64,000 nucleotides of DNA from Lachnoclostridium sp. UBA1175 (GCA_002311665.1 DBYX01000021.1:46445-110444); one strand, 5' to 3'; shown: positions 43,866-53,824, counted from the first letter of the stretch. Numbers and translations are program-made. Notes: generated by a model from the letters alone, not told the origin.

Positions 43866-45020
43866 TTACAGATTTCTCGGCTTCCACAAAGCCGTGCAGC
43901 CGTTCAGCTCCTGCGGCAGTTCCGGAAGCTTCTCGCCGATGATCACAAGGCAGCACGGAGCGCCCATACGCACTCTCGCGCACACGCGTTTCTCGAACTC
44001 GGGACGGAGCGAGTATGTGACATACAACACGCTTGTGTTGGGATTCTCCTCCTCCGCCGAGAAATCGTTGCCGTCGCCGAGTTCCATCTTCTCGCGCATC
44101 GCCTGTTTCATTCGTTTTGCGTCAAATATCGTCTCGTAATCGATCTTCGCGAGTCCCACCTCGATACTGGTGAGATGACCCATCGAGCTACCCTCGGAGA
44201 TCATAAGCGGCGCACCGCCGTCCGAGCCGGACACATTGCACTCAAGGGATACACTCTGTCCGATCGCAAGAGCGGAGGACGCGAAGCTTACACCGAGGCG
44301 GAGCAACTCCTCACGCATATCGTCCTCGTGAGGCATCGGTCCGCGTTCCGCGTGGAGTACGATGTGCAGACGCTTGTCCATTGTCGTGTCGTAGTAGTTG
44401 ACCTGCCAGTCTCCCGATCTCGCGGAAGCCTTCCAGTTGATGCGTTGGATCGGGTCACCCGGCTGATAGTCGCGAAGTCCCGCGAACGCCGAATAGTCCT
44501 CGTACAGCTTGATCTTGGACACCACCTCGCCCCACATCGTGCGGAACGGCAGATCGCCCGTTCCGATCTCGTAGTTGAGCGGCGTCACCAGAAGCTCCGT
44601 CGCGGAATCCGGCAACATCGCGTACTGCTTGGAGAAGAAAATGTCGTTCGCGACCACCTGGACACCTTCCACGCGATACGGTCCGCGCTTCGTCGCCATG
44701 ATCGGAAGCCGGCGGATGACCTTCTTGTAGCCTCCGATGGAGAACAGGTCGTTGCGGTAGTAGTGGTCCGTTACATTCTTCATGTCGCTGTTCTCAATCA
44801 CCATATTCCGCGACAGCTGAAACTTAACCTTCAGTGCCGGAAGCGGCATTCCCTTGTTGTTGGTGATGACTTCCTCCAGCGACACCCACTCTCCCTCGTG
44901 CGCGGTCTCCTGACCGAACTGCAGAGAAACCGAGAGGTGCTTCTGCCAATGACGGCGATAGTACATCCGCATCAGAAAATAAGAAGCCACGACTACGATC
45001 ACCAGAAAAATAACCTTCAT
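43866..45020 (-). CDS. DUF58-domain protein
   Basis: A 384-residue protein with an N-terminal membrane helix (about 2-20), a beta-rich middle, and the DUF58 core LRDYQPGDPIQRINWKASAR near residue 190-210. DUF58 proteins resemble von Willebrand A-type domains and act with MoxR AAA proteins in envelope or assembly processes. It is followed after 12 bases by the DUF4129 gene and preceded after 28 bases by a lipoprotein peptidase homologue, suggesting a small envelope operon. Confidence 0.85.
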   Translation of the reverse strand: MKVIFLVIVVVASYFLMRMYYRRHWQKHLSVSLQFGQETAHEGEWVSLEEVITNNKGMPLPALKVKFQLSRNMVIENSDMKNVTDHYYRNDLFSIGGYKKVIRRLPIMATKRGPYRVEGVQVVANDIFFSKQYAMLPDSATELLVTPLNYEIGTGDLPFRTMWGEVVSKIKLYEDYSAFAGLRDYQPGDPIQRINWKASARSGDWQVNYYDTTMDKRLHIVLHAERGPMPHEDDMREELLRLGVSFASSALAIGQSVSLECNVSGSDGGAPLMISEGSSMGHLTSIEVGLAKIDYETIFDAKRMKQAMREKMELGDGNDFSAEEENPNTSVLYVTYSLRPEFEKRVCARVRMGAPCCLVIIGEKLPELPQELNGCTALWKPRNL

Positions 45021-45048
45021 AGTCCAATCTCCTTGCGAGGACAGTGCC

Positions 45049-46446
45049 TCATTTGTTGATGGCCGCGATCTGCATTACCGCCCAGGACTCCCTGCAGGCG
45101 TTCCAGATCGCGCTGAACTCGTTGAGCGACAACGGTGTCGATCCGTTGCCGAGGTATACACTCAGAGCGGGGATTCCCTTTACCGTGTTGCAGTACCCTT
45201 CGTAACTGCCGTACCCGGCGCTTCCCGCGCTCTCTTTTTTCGCTTCGTAAGTCAGAACATCCGCGAGTTTCTCCGCGTAACGCTTTGCTTCGGTCTTAAC
45301 GCTCTCCTCCTGACCGTAACGGTACTCGATCTTCGATCCCGTGGTGTGGTATGCGATCACAAGGTCCGGCTCGTATGTGCTCAGCTGCGCGAGAAGCGTT
45401 CTCGTCTCCGGCTCGGAGCCGGGAGCACTTCCGCGGTAATCCTTGGACGAAGGCACTGCCTCTTCCTCCGCGCTGACGATCTGCGGCCACTGGAAATCAA
45501 AATTGCGTCTTAAGTCGACACCGTTCGCATTCGAGTAGTAGAACATCAGATAGTTGTCCATATCCAGACTCGTGCCGCCCTGCTTGCTGTCGCGCTCGAA
45601 CCATTTCTTCAGGTCGCTCACGATGTCCGCGTTGCGGATGCACGCGAGATGCTCCTCGCTGATCATCACGCCGTCGGGGTTCAGCATCGGGATCACGTGG
45701 ATCGCCACGTTCTCACAGAGCTCGCTGTACGCATAGCCGTTGTAATTACCTGTCTCGTAGTAGCACAGGCTGTACTCGATCTGCTTCATGCACAGAAGCG
45801 TGCTCATATATTCCGCACCGCACATGCCGGCGCATACGAAAATGTGCTTCTTGGCTTTCGCGGGGTCGCCGATCACAACCTCGAAGATACTCCTGCTGTC
45901 CTTGGTGGAGCCGATACAGTTGAGCTTCATATGGCTTCCGTACAGCTGGCGCAGCTCCTGAAGGTCCTCGCACATCGTATCGTAGCTGTACAGCTGCCTC
46001 GACGTGTCGACAACGGAGAGCATCGCGCTTGCGTACTGAAAACTCCGGTTCTCCGAGATCGTGAGCGTCGTCACCAGATTGCTGCTGACATACGCCGGCA
46101 GATTCTCGTAGTTGATCCGGTCCCAGCCGTCCTCCCCGATACCGGTGCGATTGAGTTTCGTGCCGTACGGGACCTTTGCAACGACCTCCTCGTCACTCCC
46201 CGGCAGGCGCCGGATATTAAGCGTGTTCGAGGACACGTATACCGTGTCGTTCGTCACATAGTACCCGTCGGCGTCCCGGGTCAGCGTCACCTCCCCGGTC
46301 TCCTCGGACACATTGCCGGTGACCTCGTGCTCGTACTTCGTCATCTCCACCAGCGACACGTTGGATTTGTTTTCCTTGCTGCCGCACGCGGTGAGCAGCA
46401 GCATCACTGCACATGCGGCGGCCAAGATCCGCTTCTTCATAGTCAT
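45049..46446 (-). CDS. M14 carboxypeptidase-like lipoprotein with SH3 domain, probably degenerate
   Basis: A 465-residue exported lipoprotein: signal peptide with lipobox LLTACG (Cys near 21). An SH3-type domain follows (about 68-125: DTVYVSSNTLNIRRLPG), then an M14 zinc carboxypeptidase fold. Family landmarks are present but altered: the zinc motif HxxE is CGAE (His to Cys), the arginine motif NRNF is RRNFDFQW, the second zinc histidine is kept in AYHTTGS, and the catalytic glutamate near the C-terminus (normally TIELG) is VYLGNG. Active members cut peptidoglycan peptides or proteins; this one may bind a peptide or cell wall without cutting. Possibly cotranscribed with DUF58/DUF4129. Confidence 0.75.
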   Translation of the reverse strand: MTMKKRILAAACAVMLLLTACGSKENKSNVSLVEMTKYEHEVTGNVSEETGEVTLTRDADGYYVTNDTVYVSSNTLNIRRLPGSDEEVVAKVPYGTKLNRTGIGEDGWDRINYENLPAYVSSNLVTTLTISENRSFQYASAMLSVVDTSRQLYSYDTMCEDLQELRQLYGSHMKLNCIGSTKDSRSIFEVVIGDPAKAKKHIFVCAGMCGAEYMSTLLCMKQIEYSLCYYETGNYNGYAYSELCENVAIHVIPMLNPDGVMISEEHLACIRNADIVSDLKKWFERDSKQGGTSLDMDNYLMFYYSNANGVDLRRNFDFQWPQIVSAEEEAVPSSKDYRGSAPGSEPETRTLLAQLSTYEPDLVIAYHTTGSKIEYRYGQEESVKTEAKRYAEKLADVLTYEAKKESAGSAGYGSYEGYCNTVKGIPALSVYLGNGSTPLSLNEFSAIWNACRESWAVMQIAAINK

Positions 46447-46512
46447 AACACTCCCCTTATGAGTTTCCGCGGATCACGTCCCGCGGACAACGACGGTATA
46501 CGCACCGTATCG

Positions 46513-47892
46513 TTATTCGAACGTAAAATTCTTCGGTATCTCGCGGATGTTCCGAAGTCCCACCAGGCGGATCCCCTTAGGCGCATCCCCTGCGATCTTC
46601 TCGCGGTCCGCCTCCGACAGGATGCACACGCGATACCCTAACTTCGCGGCCTCGCGCACTCTCGCGAGCGCCTGTGAGACGGCTCGCAGCTCTCCCGTGA
46701 GACCGACCTCGCCGAACGCCACCGTGTGCTCCGGCAGAGGCTGGTTGCGGTAGCCCGACAGGACGGCCAGCATGATCGGAAGATCGAGCGCAGGCTCCGT
46801 CACCCGCAGTCCGCCGGCGACGTTCAGATACGCGTCGCACCCGGACAGGGATGCCCCGACACGCTTCTCCAGAACCGCCAGCAGCAGGTTCATCCGGTTG
46901 AAATCCGTTCCCGCGGCGGTCCGCCTCGGCAGGTTGAAACTCGTCTTGCTGATCAGCGCCTGCACCTCAACGAGGATCGGGCGAGTTCCCTCCATCGTCA
47001 CGGCAACCACGGAACCCGGTTCCGACTCCGGCATACCTCGCAGCATATGTTCCGAAGGATTGGTCACCTCCGCAAGCCCCGTACCGCTCATTTCGAACAC
47101 ACCGATCTCGTTGGTCGAGCCGAAGCGGTTCTTCACGGCGCGTAAAATGCGGTAGGTCGTCGTGGTGTCGCCCTCGAAGTACAGCACGGTATCCACCATG
47201 TGTTCGAGCATCTTCGGGCCTGCCACGTTGCCCTCCTTCGTCACGTGACCGACGAGAAATACGGCGATGTTCTCCGTCTTCGCAAAACGCATAAGAAACG
47301 CCGTGTTCTCGCGCACCTGCGTGACATTGCCCGGCGCGCTGTCCACCTCGGGAAGGATCATCGTCTGCACAGAGTCAATGATCATGACCTTCGGACGGAT
47401 GGCGAGCGCCTGCTCGCGGATCTCCTCCATATCGGTCTCCGCCATGAAAAGCAGATTGTCAGGACACTCTCCGATGCGGAGCGCGCGCAGTTTGATCTGC
47501 GACAGCGACTCCTCTCCGGACACATAGAGCACTTTTACGCCGCAATTTGCAAGATTGCGTGACATCTGAAGGAGCAGGGTGGATTTGCCGATGCCGGGGT
47601 CACCGGAAGCGAGCACCAGCGAGCCGTCGACGATACCGCCGCCGAGCACCCTGTCAAGCTCCTCCATCCCCGTGGACACCCGCGCTTCCTCCCTCGCATC
47701 AATCTCGCGGAGACTGACCGGTCCCACCGTGCCATGCTCACGAAGCGAGGCGGATGAGGAGGCTTTCGCCTTTCTCTCCTTCGGCGCCTCTACGATTGTG
47801 TTCCAGGCGCCGCAACTCGCGCACCGCCCGGCCCACTTCGGCGTTTCCGCGCCGCACTCCGAGCAGAAAAATACCGTTTTATCTTTAGCCAT
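46513..47892 (-). CDS. radA: DNA repair protein RadA (Sms)
   Basis: A 459-residue recombination helicase-like ATPase that extends branch migration. The N-terminal zinc finger is CSECG...CASCG, Walker A is GDPGIGKSTLLLQ, the RadA-specific KNRFG motif is present, and the C-terminal Lon-protease-like domain follows. It begins 14 bases after the clpC stop, the clpC-radA order that is common in Firmicutes. Confidence 0.96.
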   Translation of the reverse strand: MAKDKTVFFCSECGAETPKWAGRCASCGAWNTIVEAPKERKAKASSSASLREHGTVGPVSLREIDAREEARVSTGMEELDRVLGGGIVDGSLVLASGDPGIGKSTLLLQMSRNLANCGVKVLYVSGEESLSQIKLRALRIGECPDNLLFMAETDMEEIREQALAIRPKVMIIDSVQTMILPEVDSAPGNVTQVRENTAFLMRFAKTENIAVFLVGHVTKEGNVAGPKMLEHMVDTVLYFEGDTTTTYRILRAVKNRFGSTNEIGVFEMSGTGLAEVTNPSEHMLRGMPESEPGSVVAVTMEGTRPILVEVQALISKTSFNLPRRTAAGTDFNRMNLLLAVLEKRVGASLSGCDAYLNVAGGLRVTEPALDLPIMLAVLSGYRNQPLPEHTVAFGEVGLTGELRAVSQALARVREAAKLGYRVCILSEADREKIAGDAPKGIRLVGLRNIREIPKNFTFE

Positions 47893-47906
47893 ACTGTATC
47901 TACGGC

Positions 47907-50324
47907 TCAGACGGCGCTGACGATCACCTTCCCGTCAGCGCAATCGATACGCACCGTATCCCCCTCTTTGATCAAACATTTCAGGAAACTCTCCGTGACG
48001 GCATCCTCCACAGCCTCCGCGATCAGTCTGCGGACCGGCCGCGCGCCGTACATCGGATTGTAGCCCTTCTCCGCGACCATCTCCGCAAGCGCATCCGTGT
48101 AGGAAACCTTCAGGCGGAGCGTCTCCTCACAGCTCTTCACAAACCGACCGAGAAGAAGGTCTGCAATGCCGCGGATTTCCTCCTTCGTGAGCGAGTGGAA
48201 CACGAGAATGTCGTCGATCCGGTTCAGAAACTCCGGGCGGAACATTCTCTTGACTTCCTCCATCACGCCGTCCTTCATGCGCCGGTAATCGGCCGCCGCG
48301 TCATTGTCCGACGCAAAGCCGAGCGTCTTCGGATTCATGATCCTCTCGGCACCCGCGTTCGACGTCATCACGATCACCGTGTTCTTCATATCGACGGCGC
48401 GGCCCTGGGAATCCGTGATCCGGCCGTCGTCAAGCACTTGAAGCAAAATGTTGAACACATCCGGGTGTGCCTTCTCAATCTCGTCAAATAAGAGCACGGA
48501 GTACGGTTTCTTCCGCACTCTCTCGCACAGCTGTCCGCCGTCCTCGAAGCCGACGTATCCGGGCGGGCTGCCGATCAGTTTCGACACACTGTGCGCCTCC
48601 ATATACTCCGACATATCGACGCGGATCATCGACTCCGGATCGCCGAACAGTGCGGAAGCAAGCGCCTTGCAAAGCTCCGTCTTGCCGACGCCGGTCGGTC
48701 CCAGGAAGAGGAACGAGCCGACGGGCCGGTTCGGATCCTTCAGCCCGACGCGTCCCCTGCGAACGGCTCTCGCGAGCGCGGTCACCGCCTCGTTCTGGCC
48801 GATCACCATCCGGTGGAGCTCCTCCTCGAGCCCGAGAAGTCTCTCTCCCTCCGACTGTGACAGTCTCGCGACGGGAATACCGGTCATACGCGCGACAACC
48901 TCGCGCACCGCCTCCTCCGTCACTTCCCCGAAATCACCCTGTTTCGCAGAAGGAACACGCAGTTCACCGCGATTGCGCGACAGGCTGCGGTAGGTTCCGC
49001 CCAGGGATGCCGCGAGCGCAAAATCGCCGTTGATGATCGCCGCTTCCTTCTCGGCGAGGATATGCTTGAGTTCCTCCTCGTCGGCCTGCTTCGCGCCGAG
49101 TTTGGCAGCGCTGCCGGTCTCGTCGAGCACATCGATTGCCTTGTCCGGAAGTCTTCGGTCACCGAGGTAGCGCACGGACAGATCCACGCAGGCGTGCAAC
49201 GCCTCGTCGGTGTATCTGACACCGTGGAAATCCTCGTAGCGCTTCACGATGCCCTTGAGGATCTCATACGCCTGCTGCGGCGTCGGCTCCTCGATCTGTA
49301 ACGGCTGAAATCGTCTCTCTAATGCGGGATCCTTGGAAATGTATCTGCGGTACTCGTCAGCCGTCGTCGCGCCGATCACGCGCAGCCGGCTTCCCGAGAG
49401 TGCCGTCTTCAATATGTTCGCGGCGTCCAGCGTACCCTCCGCGCCGCCGGCACCGATCACGGTGTGCAGCTCGTCGATAAACAGGATCGCCGTATCGCTC
49501 TGCTCCAGCTCCTGAAGGAGTTTCTTCATGCGCTCCTCGAAGTCACCGCGGTAGCGTGTTCCCGCCACCAGGGAAGCCACGTCGAGCGTGTATACCCGCA
49601 TCTCCGCGAGCGCGTTCGGAACGTCGCCGTCGAGTATTCTCGCGGCAAATGCCTCCACGACCGCCGTCTTGCCCACACCTGGCTCTCCGATCAGGCACGG
49701 ATTGTTCTTCGTGCGGCGGCTCATAATGCGGATCAGACTGTCCGTCTCCGCCCTGCGGCCGATCACCGGCTCCGTCAGCCCGTCCTCGATATCGTCGGAG
49801 AGGCATCTGCAGTAGCTCTCCAGAAACGACCCTCCTGTCTCGGGATCGTGGCCGCCGTCGCGCAGGAAGCGGATGTACTCCTTCGCCTGGTCCGTGGAAA
49901 GTCCCATATCGCGTAACACCGCGAGAGCGAACAGCGTGGGATCCTGCCGAACGCTGCGAAGCAGCCGGCAACCGACACACTCCGACTCGCGCAGTATCCC
50001 GAGAAGCAGATGTCCGGTGCCGATCACATCATCCCCGAGCATCTTCGCAAACACCTCCGCGTTGCTCTCCGCGAGCGCTATCCTCGGCGTGAACGCGGGC
50101 GTGCTCTCCGCGGAGATCGCGCTGTTCCCCACCTCGGCTCCCGTCTGCCGGAGAAGCTCATAATACTTCGTTACTTCCTCCGCGGTAAATATTCTCGCGG
50201 TCATACACTCTCCGGTCATCAGCGCGTACACCAGGTGTTCCGTGCCGACATAACCGGCTCCCAGCCTTCCCGCGATGTCGGTGGCCAGGATATAAGCGTC
50301 AACCGCCTCACTCGTCTTGATCAT
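47907..50324 (-). CDS. clpC: ATP-dependent Clp protease ATPase subunit ClpC
   Basis: An 805-residue class I AAA+ unfoldase for ClpP. It has two N-terminal Clp_N repeats (1 to about 145), AAA-1 with GEPGVGKTAVVE, a short middle domain, and AAA-2 with GPTGVGKTELCKA. A candidate ClpP-binding loop is TLGFASDND. The start overlaps the GntR-regulator stop by 4 bases. The Firmicutes CtsR-McsA-McsB genes that usually precede clpC are absent, which makes the regulator arrangement notable. The product probably serves general protein quality control. Confidence 0.92.
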   Translation of the reverse strand: MIKTSEAVDAYILATDIAGRLGAGYVGTEHLVYALMTGECMTARIFTAEEVTKYYELLRQTGAEVGNSAISAESTPAFTPRIALAESNAEVFAKMLGDDVIGTGHLLLGILRESECVGCRLLRSVRQDPTLFALAVLRDMGLSTDQAKEYIRFLRDGGHDPETGGSFLESYCRCLSDDIEDGLTEPVIGRRAETDSLIRIMSRRTKNNPCLIGEPGVGKTAVVEAFAARILDGDVPNALAEMRVYTLDVASLVAGTRYRGDFEERMKKLLQELEQSDTAILFIDELHTVIGAGGAEGTLDAANILKTALSGSRLRVIGATTADEYRRYISKDPALERRFQPLQIEEPTPQQAYEILKGIVKRYEDFHGVRYTDEALHACVDLSVRYLGDRRLPDKAIDVLDETGSAAKLGAKQADEEELKHILAEKEAAIINGDFALAASLGGTYRSLSRNRGELRVPSAKQGDFGEVTEEAVREVVARMTGIPVARLSQSEGERLLGLEEELHRMVIGQNEAVTALARAVRRGRVGLKDPNRPVGSFLFLGPTGVGKTELCKALASALFGDPESMIRVDMSEYMEAHSVSKLIGSPPGYVGFEDGGQLCERVRKKPYSVLLFDEIEKAHPDVFNILLQVLDDGRITDSQGRAVDMKNTVIVMTSNAGAERIMNPKTLGFASDNDAAADYRRMKDGVMEEVKRMFRPEFLNRIDDILVFHSLTKEEIRGIADLLLGRFVKSCEETLRLKVSYTDALAEMVAEKGYNPMYGARPVRRLIAEAVEDAVTESFLKCLIKEGDTVRIDCADGKVIVSAV

Positions 50325-50689
50325 CGGAACTCCTCCACAACTTCATTGAGAATCGATTGGATCTCCTGCCCGGACACGTTGCGGCACACGGCCCTCGCAA
50401 CCGCATCGCGAAGCGAAGCCCGCAGCTCGTCGACCGCCCTCTGCCGGTCGATATCCACGGACACTACCGCACCGCGGCGGCGGTCCAGTTTCAGATAGCC
50501 CTCCTGCCGCAGGATCGCATACGCCTTGTTGACCGTATGCATATTGATCCCGACTGAATCTGCCAGTTCGCGGACACTCGGCAGGCTCTCGCCGTCCCGG
50601 ATCTCCGAAGTCGCGATACCCATGATGATCTGATTGCGCAATTGCACGTAAAATGCTTCGTCGCTGTTAAAATCTATGCTGATCAGCAT
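50321..50689 (-). CDS. GntR-family regulator, YtrA subfamily
   Basis: A 122-residue transcription factor: an N-terminal winged helix (QLRNQIIMGIATSEI, SLPSVRELADSVGINMHTVNKAY) and a short helical tail, the YtrA form that lacks a ligand-binding domain. The start at 50687-50689 follows GAGGAGAAAGAG; the longer frame up to 50764 is rejected. Its stop overlaps the clpC start (ATGA), so regulator and unfoldase are made together. YtrA regulators usually control ABC transporters; pairing with clpC is unusual. Self-regulation is suggested by an inverted repeat over the promoter. Confidence 0.88.
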   Translation of the reverse strand: MLISIDFNSDEAFYVQLRNQIIMGIATSEIRDGESLPSVRELADSVGINMHTVNKAYAILRQEGYLKLDRRRGAVVSVDIDRQRAVDELRASLRDAVARAVCRNVSGQEIQSILNEVVEEFR

Positions 50690-50800
50690 CTCTTTCTCCT
50701 CGCTGTCCCCTGCGGGCACTTCCTTTGTCGTTCCCTTTCCTCGGAAATCCCGCAACACATACAAAAAGCGGGCTTTCCGGACATACTTTCAGTTATAATT

Positions 50801-50840
50801 GTTATATGAACAGTGTAACAACAGCAGGATGATTTGTCAA
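50801..50840 (-). promoter_or_regulatory. Promoter and candidate operator of the GntR-clpC-radA operon
   Basis: -35 TTGACA (50835-50840) and -10 TACACT (50812-50817), spacer 17. An imperfect palindrome GTTACAC...ATATAAC (50801-50819) covers the -10 and is a plausible site for the GntR protein itself. Confidence 0.65.
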
Positions 50841-50844
50841 TCGC

Positions 50845-50911
50845 AAAAAAGCACGGAACCGCAATCTTCCGCCACCTTTCCGGATGACGGAGAATCTTGC
50901 ATTTCCGTGCT
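50845..50911 (-). terminator. Terminator of smpB
   Basis: A long hairpin: outer stem GCACGGAA/TTCCGTGC (to 50851), inner pairing GCAA/TTGC and TCCG/CGGA, followed by T6 on the minus strand. Ends just before the GntR promoter. Confidence 0.75.
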
Positions 50912-50927
50912 TTCATTCCCTGTGAAA

Positions 50928-51395
50928 TTATCGGAGGTTGCGCACCTTGAACTCGCGCTCCGCCTCCCTCTGCATATCCTTCTTGGCGATGCTGTCGCGC
51001 TTGTCGTAAAGCTTCTTGCCTTTCGCGATCCCGATCTCGATCTTGACCAGATTGCCCTTCAGATACACCGAGAGCGGCACCAGCGTGTACCCCTGCTCCT
51101 GCAGCTTGCCGCCGATCTTATTGAGCTCCGCTCTCCGGAGCAGAAGCTTGCGCACCCGAAGCGGGTCGCGGTTGAAAATGTTGCCCTTCTCGTACGGTGA
51201 GATGTGCATTCCGTACAGGAGCGCCTCGCCGTGCTCGATGCGGATGTACGACTCCTTGACGGACACCTGCCCCATCCGGATGGCTTTCACCTCCGTGCCG
51301 TGCAGCGCGATACCCGCCTCGTACTTGTCCTCGATAAAATAGTCATGATACGCCTTCTTGTTGCTCGCAATCAGGCGGATACTGTCCTTCCCCAT
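50928..51395 (-). CDS. smpB: SsrA-binding protein SmpB
   Basis: A 155-residue tmRNA partner for ribosome rescue. Marks: the opening IRLIASNKKAYHDYFIEDKYEAGIALHGTEVKAIR, described in part, and the C-terminal basic helix KGKKLYDKRDSIAKKD. The length is normal. It follows rnr by 107 bases, the common rnr-smpB order. No tmRNA gene was seen in the window. Confidence 0.96.
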   Translation of the reverse strand: MGKDSIRLIASNKKAYHDYFIEDKYEAGIALHGTEVKAIRMGQVSVKESYIRIEHGEALLYGMHISPYEKGNIFNRDPLRVRKLLLRRAELNKIGGKLQEQGYTLVPLSVYLKGNLVKIEIGIAKGKKLYDKRDSIAKKDMQREAEREFKVRNLR

Positions 51396-51502
51396 GGTCT
51401 CCTCATTTTCCGGTTCCCGAAAAAACCTCGTCCTTGATTCGTATCGTGCTCATCAATTATAACACAAAACCGTCCGCGCGAAACCTTTATTTCTCGCGGC
51501 GC

Positions 51503-53824
51503 CTATCGCGCGGGAACAAACTCCACGGTGCCGGACGATTTGTCCGCCGCGGACACCATCACGCACATCGGATCGCCGATCGCATACCGCCGTCCGGAGC
51601 GCTCTCCCGTGAGCGACATCGTAGCCGCGTCATATATATAGTAATCCCCGCGAAGATCCGTCAGCCGTACAAGTCCCTCGACCGTGTTCGGAAGCTCCAC
51701 GTACAGCCCCCACGAAGTCACGCCGGAGATCACGCCGTCGTACACCTCCCCGAGGAAACCGCGCATATACTCCGCCTTCTTCATCTTCTCGACCGTGCGC
51801 TCCGCATCCTCGCTTCGCCGCTCCGTCATGCTCGCGCGCGCCGCGATCTCGCCGAGTATCGCATTGTAATGCGTCAGTCTTCGCTTGTTCATCGTGCCAT
51901 GCAGCTGCTCCTTGATGATGCGGTGAATCTGCAGGTCGGGATACCGCCGGATCGGCGACGTAAAATGACAATAGTACCGCAGCGCGAGCCCGAAATGCCC
52001 CGAGCACTCCGTAGAATACCGCGCCTGTCGCATCGAGCGAAGCGTCAGCCGGCTCAGCAGAGCCTCCTCGCGCCTGCCGCGGAGCTTCCGCAGAAATTTC
52101 TGTATATCCATCGAATGTACTTCCCCGTTGCCGATGTGGAGCGAATAACCGAAGTGCGAGACGTAGCCCGCAAGCTCCTTCATCTTGTCCGCGGAAGGCT
52201 CCTCGTGCACGCGGTACACAAACGGCGAGGAAAGCCAGAAGAACTCCTCCGCCACGGTCTCGTTGGCCGTGACCATGAAATCCTCGATCAGCCTCGTCGC
52301 CTCGTTGCGCGGATACGGCTCGATCGACCGTACGCGCCCTCGCTCATCCAGAAGGATCTTGCTCTCCGGAAAATCAAAATCGATCGCGCCGCGGGAATCC
52401 CTTCTCGCGCGGATGATCAACGCGAGTTTGCGCATCATCAGAAGCATCGCGCGCACATTTTCCGTCTCCTCGGGATCGCCGACGCCCGAGTTGTCCTCGC
52501 GCAGCCGGTCATACTCCGTAGCGGGCGTTTCGCCGGCTTCCCTCACTTCCCGGTCGTCCTCCTTCTCTGTTCCGTCCGTCTCACCGGTTCCGTCGGCCTC
52601 ATCGAACACCTTCTGAACCCAGGTGTACGTCAGTCTGCGGTTTACGCGCACCACCGTCTCCTCAACGGAATGGCCCACCACGGCTCCGCTGTCGTCGATC
52701 TCCATAAGGCAGCTGAGCGAGAGCCGGTCCTCGCCCTGATTGAGCGAGCAGATGCCGTTTGAGAGCGCGTGCGGAAGCATCGGGATCACACGGTCCGCAA
52801 GATACACGCTCGTCCCGCGGTTGACCGCCTCGCGGTCGAGCGGGCTCCCCTCGCGCACATACTGACTGACGTCCGCGATGTGCACGCCGAGTTTCCACAC
52901 ACCGTTCTCCCTTGTGAGAGAGATCGCGTCATCGATATCCTTCGTGTCCTCGCCGTCGATGGTCACGGTCAGGCATTCGCGCAGATCCGTTCTCCCTTCC
53001 ATTGCCTCCGAAGCCACCTCGGAGGGGATCTCCGTAAGCTCCGCCTTCACCTCCTCCGGCCACTCCGAAGGGATTCCCGCGTCACGCACAACGGAGAGGA
53101 TATCCACGCCCGGGTCATTGACATGCCCGAGGATCTCGGTGATCCGGCCGGACGGTCCGTGAGGCCCGTCGTACTGCGTGATCGTCACGCAAACCTTCTG
53201 TCCGCTGACCGCACCGAGCGTGTCCTTCGGGCCGATGTTCACGTCGAAATCGCATTTGCTGCGGTCGGGGATCACCCTGCCGCCGATCTTATTCTTTCGG
53301 AAAATGCCGACCAGGCTGCTCGTGTTCCTCTCGAGCACCGCAACCACGCGACCCTCGGTCCGCGGTCCGCGCGATGTGCTCTCAACATAGCTGCGATCGT
53401 TTCTTCTGCCCCGGCGCCCTTTGCTTGCAAAGCCGCCGAACGCACTGCCTCCGGCATATGTGTCCGCCTCGCCGCCGCGGCGCAGGATCGCGACACGCAC
53501 GCGGTCTCCGTGCATCGCACCTCCGGTGTGCACCGCGGGGATGAACCAGTCCTCGTCCTCCCCGTCGACCGTCACGAAGCCGAAGCCCCGCTCCGTCGCC
53601 TGAAACACACCCTCGGCCATCGTCGCCGCGACGGAAATATACCGTCCCTCGATGTCGACGGAAATCTTCTGCTCGCGGATCAGGAGGTCAAGGATCTCGT
53701 TGAGTTCCCCCCGCTCCGACTTCGGAACCTGGAGAAAACCCGCCATTTCCCGAAAACGCATCGGACGGTACTCACGGTCCTTGATGAGGGCAAGCACCAA
53801 TTCTTTTTTTCTCTGATCTATCAA
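51503..53824 (-). CDS. rnr: Ribonuclease R
   Basis: A 773-residue 3'-5' exoribonuclease that degrades structured RNA. An N-terminal winged helix and cold-shock domains precede the RNB domain, whose catalytic aspartates are in DGEDTKDIDDAISL. An S1 domain closes the protein (GEVYDGVISGVTSWGLYVELPN). Inside the RNB domain an acidic insert of about 40 residues (near 405-445, rich in G, T, D, E) is unusual and looks disordered. The C-terminal lysine-rich tail found in some homologues is absent. Followed by smpB. Confidence 0.93.
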   Translation of the reverse strand: MIDQRKKELVLALIKDREYRPMRFREMAGFLQVPKSERGELNEILDLLIREQKISVDIEGRYISVAATMAEGVFQATERGFGFVTVDGEDEDWFIPAVHTGGAMHGDRVRVAILRRGGEADTYAGGSAFGGFASKGRRGRRNDRSYVESTSRGPRTEGRVVAVLERNTSSLVGIFRKNKIGGRVIPDRSKCDFDVNIGPKDTLGAVSGQKVCVTITQYDGPHGPSGRITEILGHVNDPGVDILSVVRDAGIPSEWPEEVKAELTEIPSEVASEAMEGRTDLRECLTVTIDGEDTKDIDDAISLTRENGVWKLGVHIADVSQYVREGSPLDREAVNRGTSVYLADRVIPMLPHALSNGICSLNQGEDRLSLSCLMEIDDSGAVVGHSVEETVVRVNRRLTYTWVQKVFDEADGTGETDGTEKEDDREVREAGETPATEYDRLREDNSGVGDPEETENVRAMLLMMRKLALIIRARRDSRGAIDFDFPESKILLDERGRVRSIEPYPRNEATRLIEDFMVTANETVAEEFFWLSSPFVYRVHEEPSADKMKELAGYVSHFGYSLHIGNGEVHSMDIQKFLRKLRGRREEALLSRLTLRSMRQARYSTECSGHFGLALRYYCHFTSPIRRYPDLQIHRIIKEQLHGTMNKRRLTHYNAILGEIAARASMTERRSEDAERTVEKMKKAEYMRGFLGEVYDGVISGVTSWGLYVELPNTVEGLVRLTDLRGDYYIYDAATMSLTGERSGRRYAIGDPMCVMVSAADKSSGTVEFVPAR

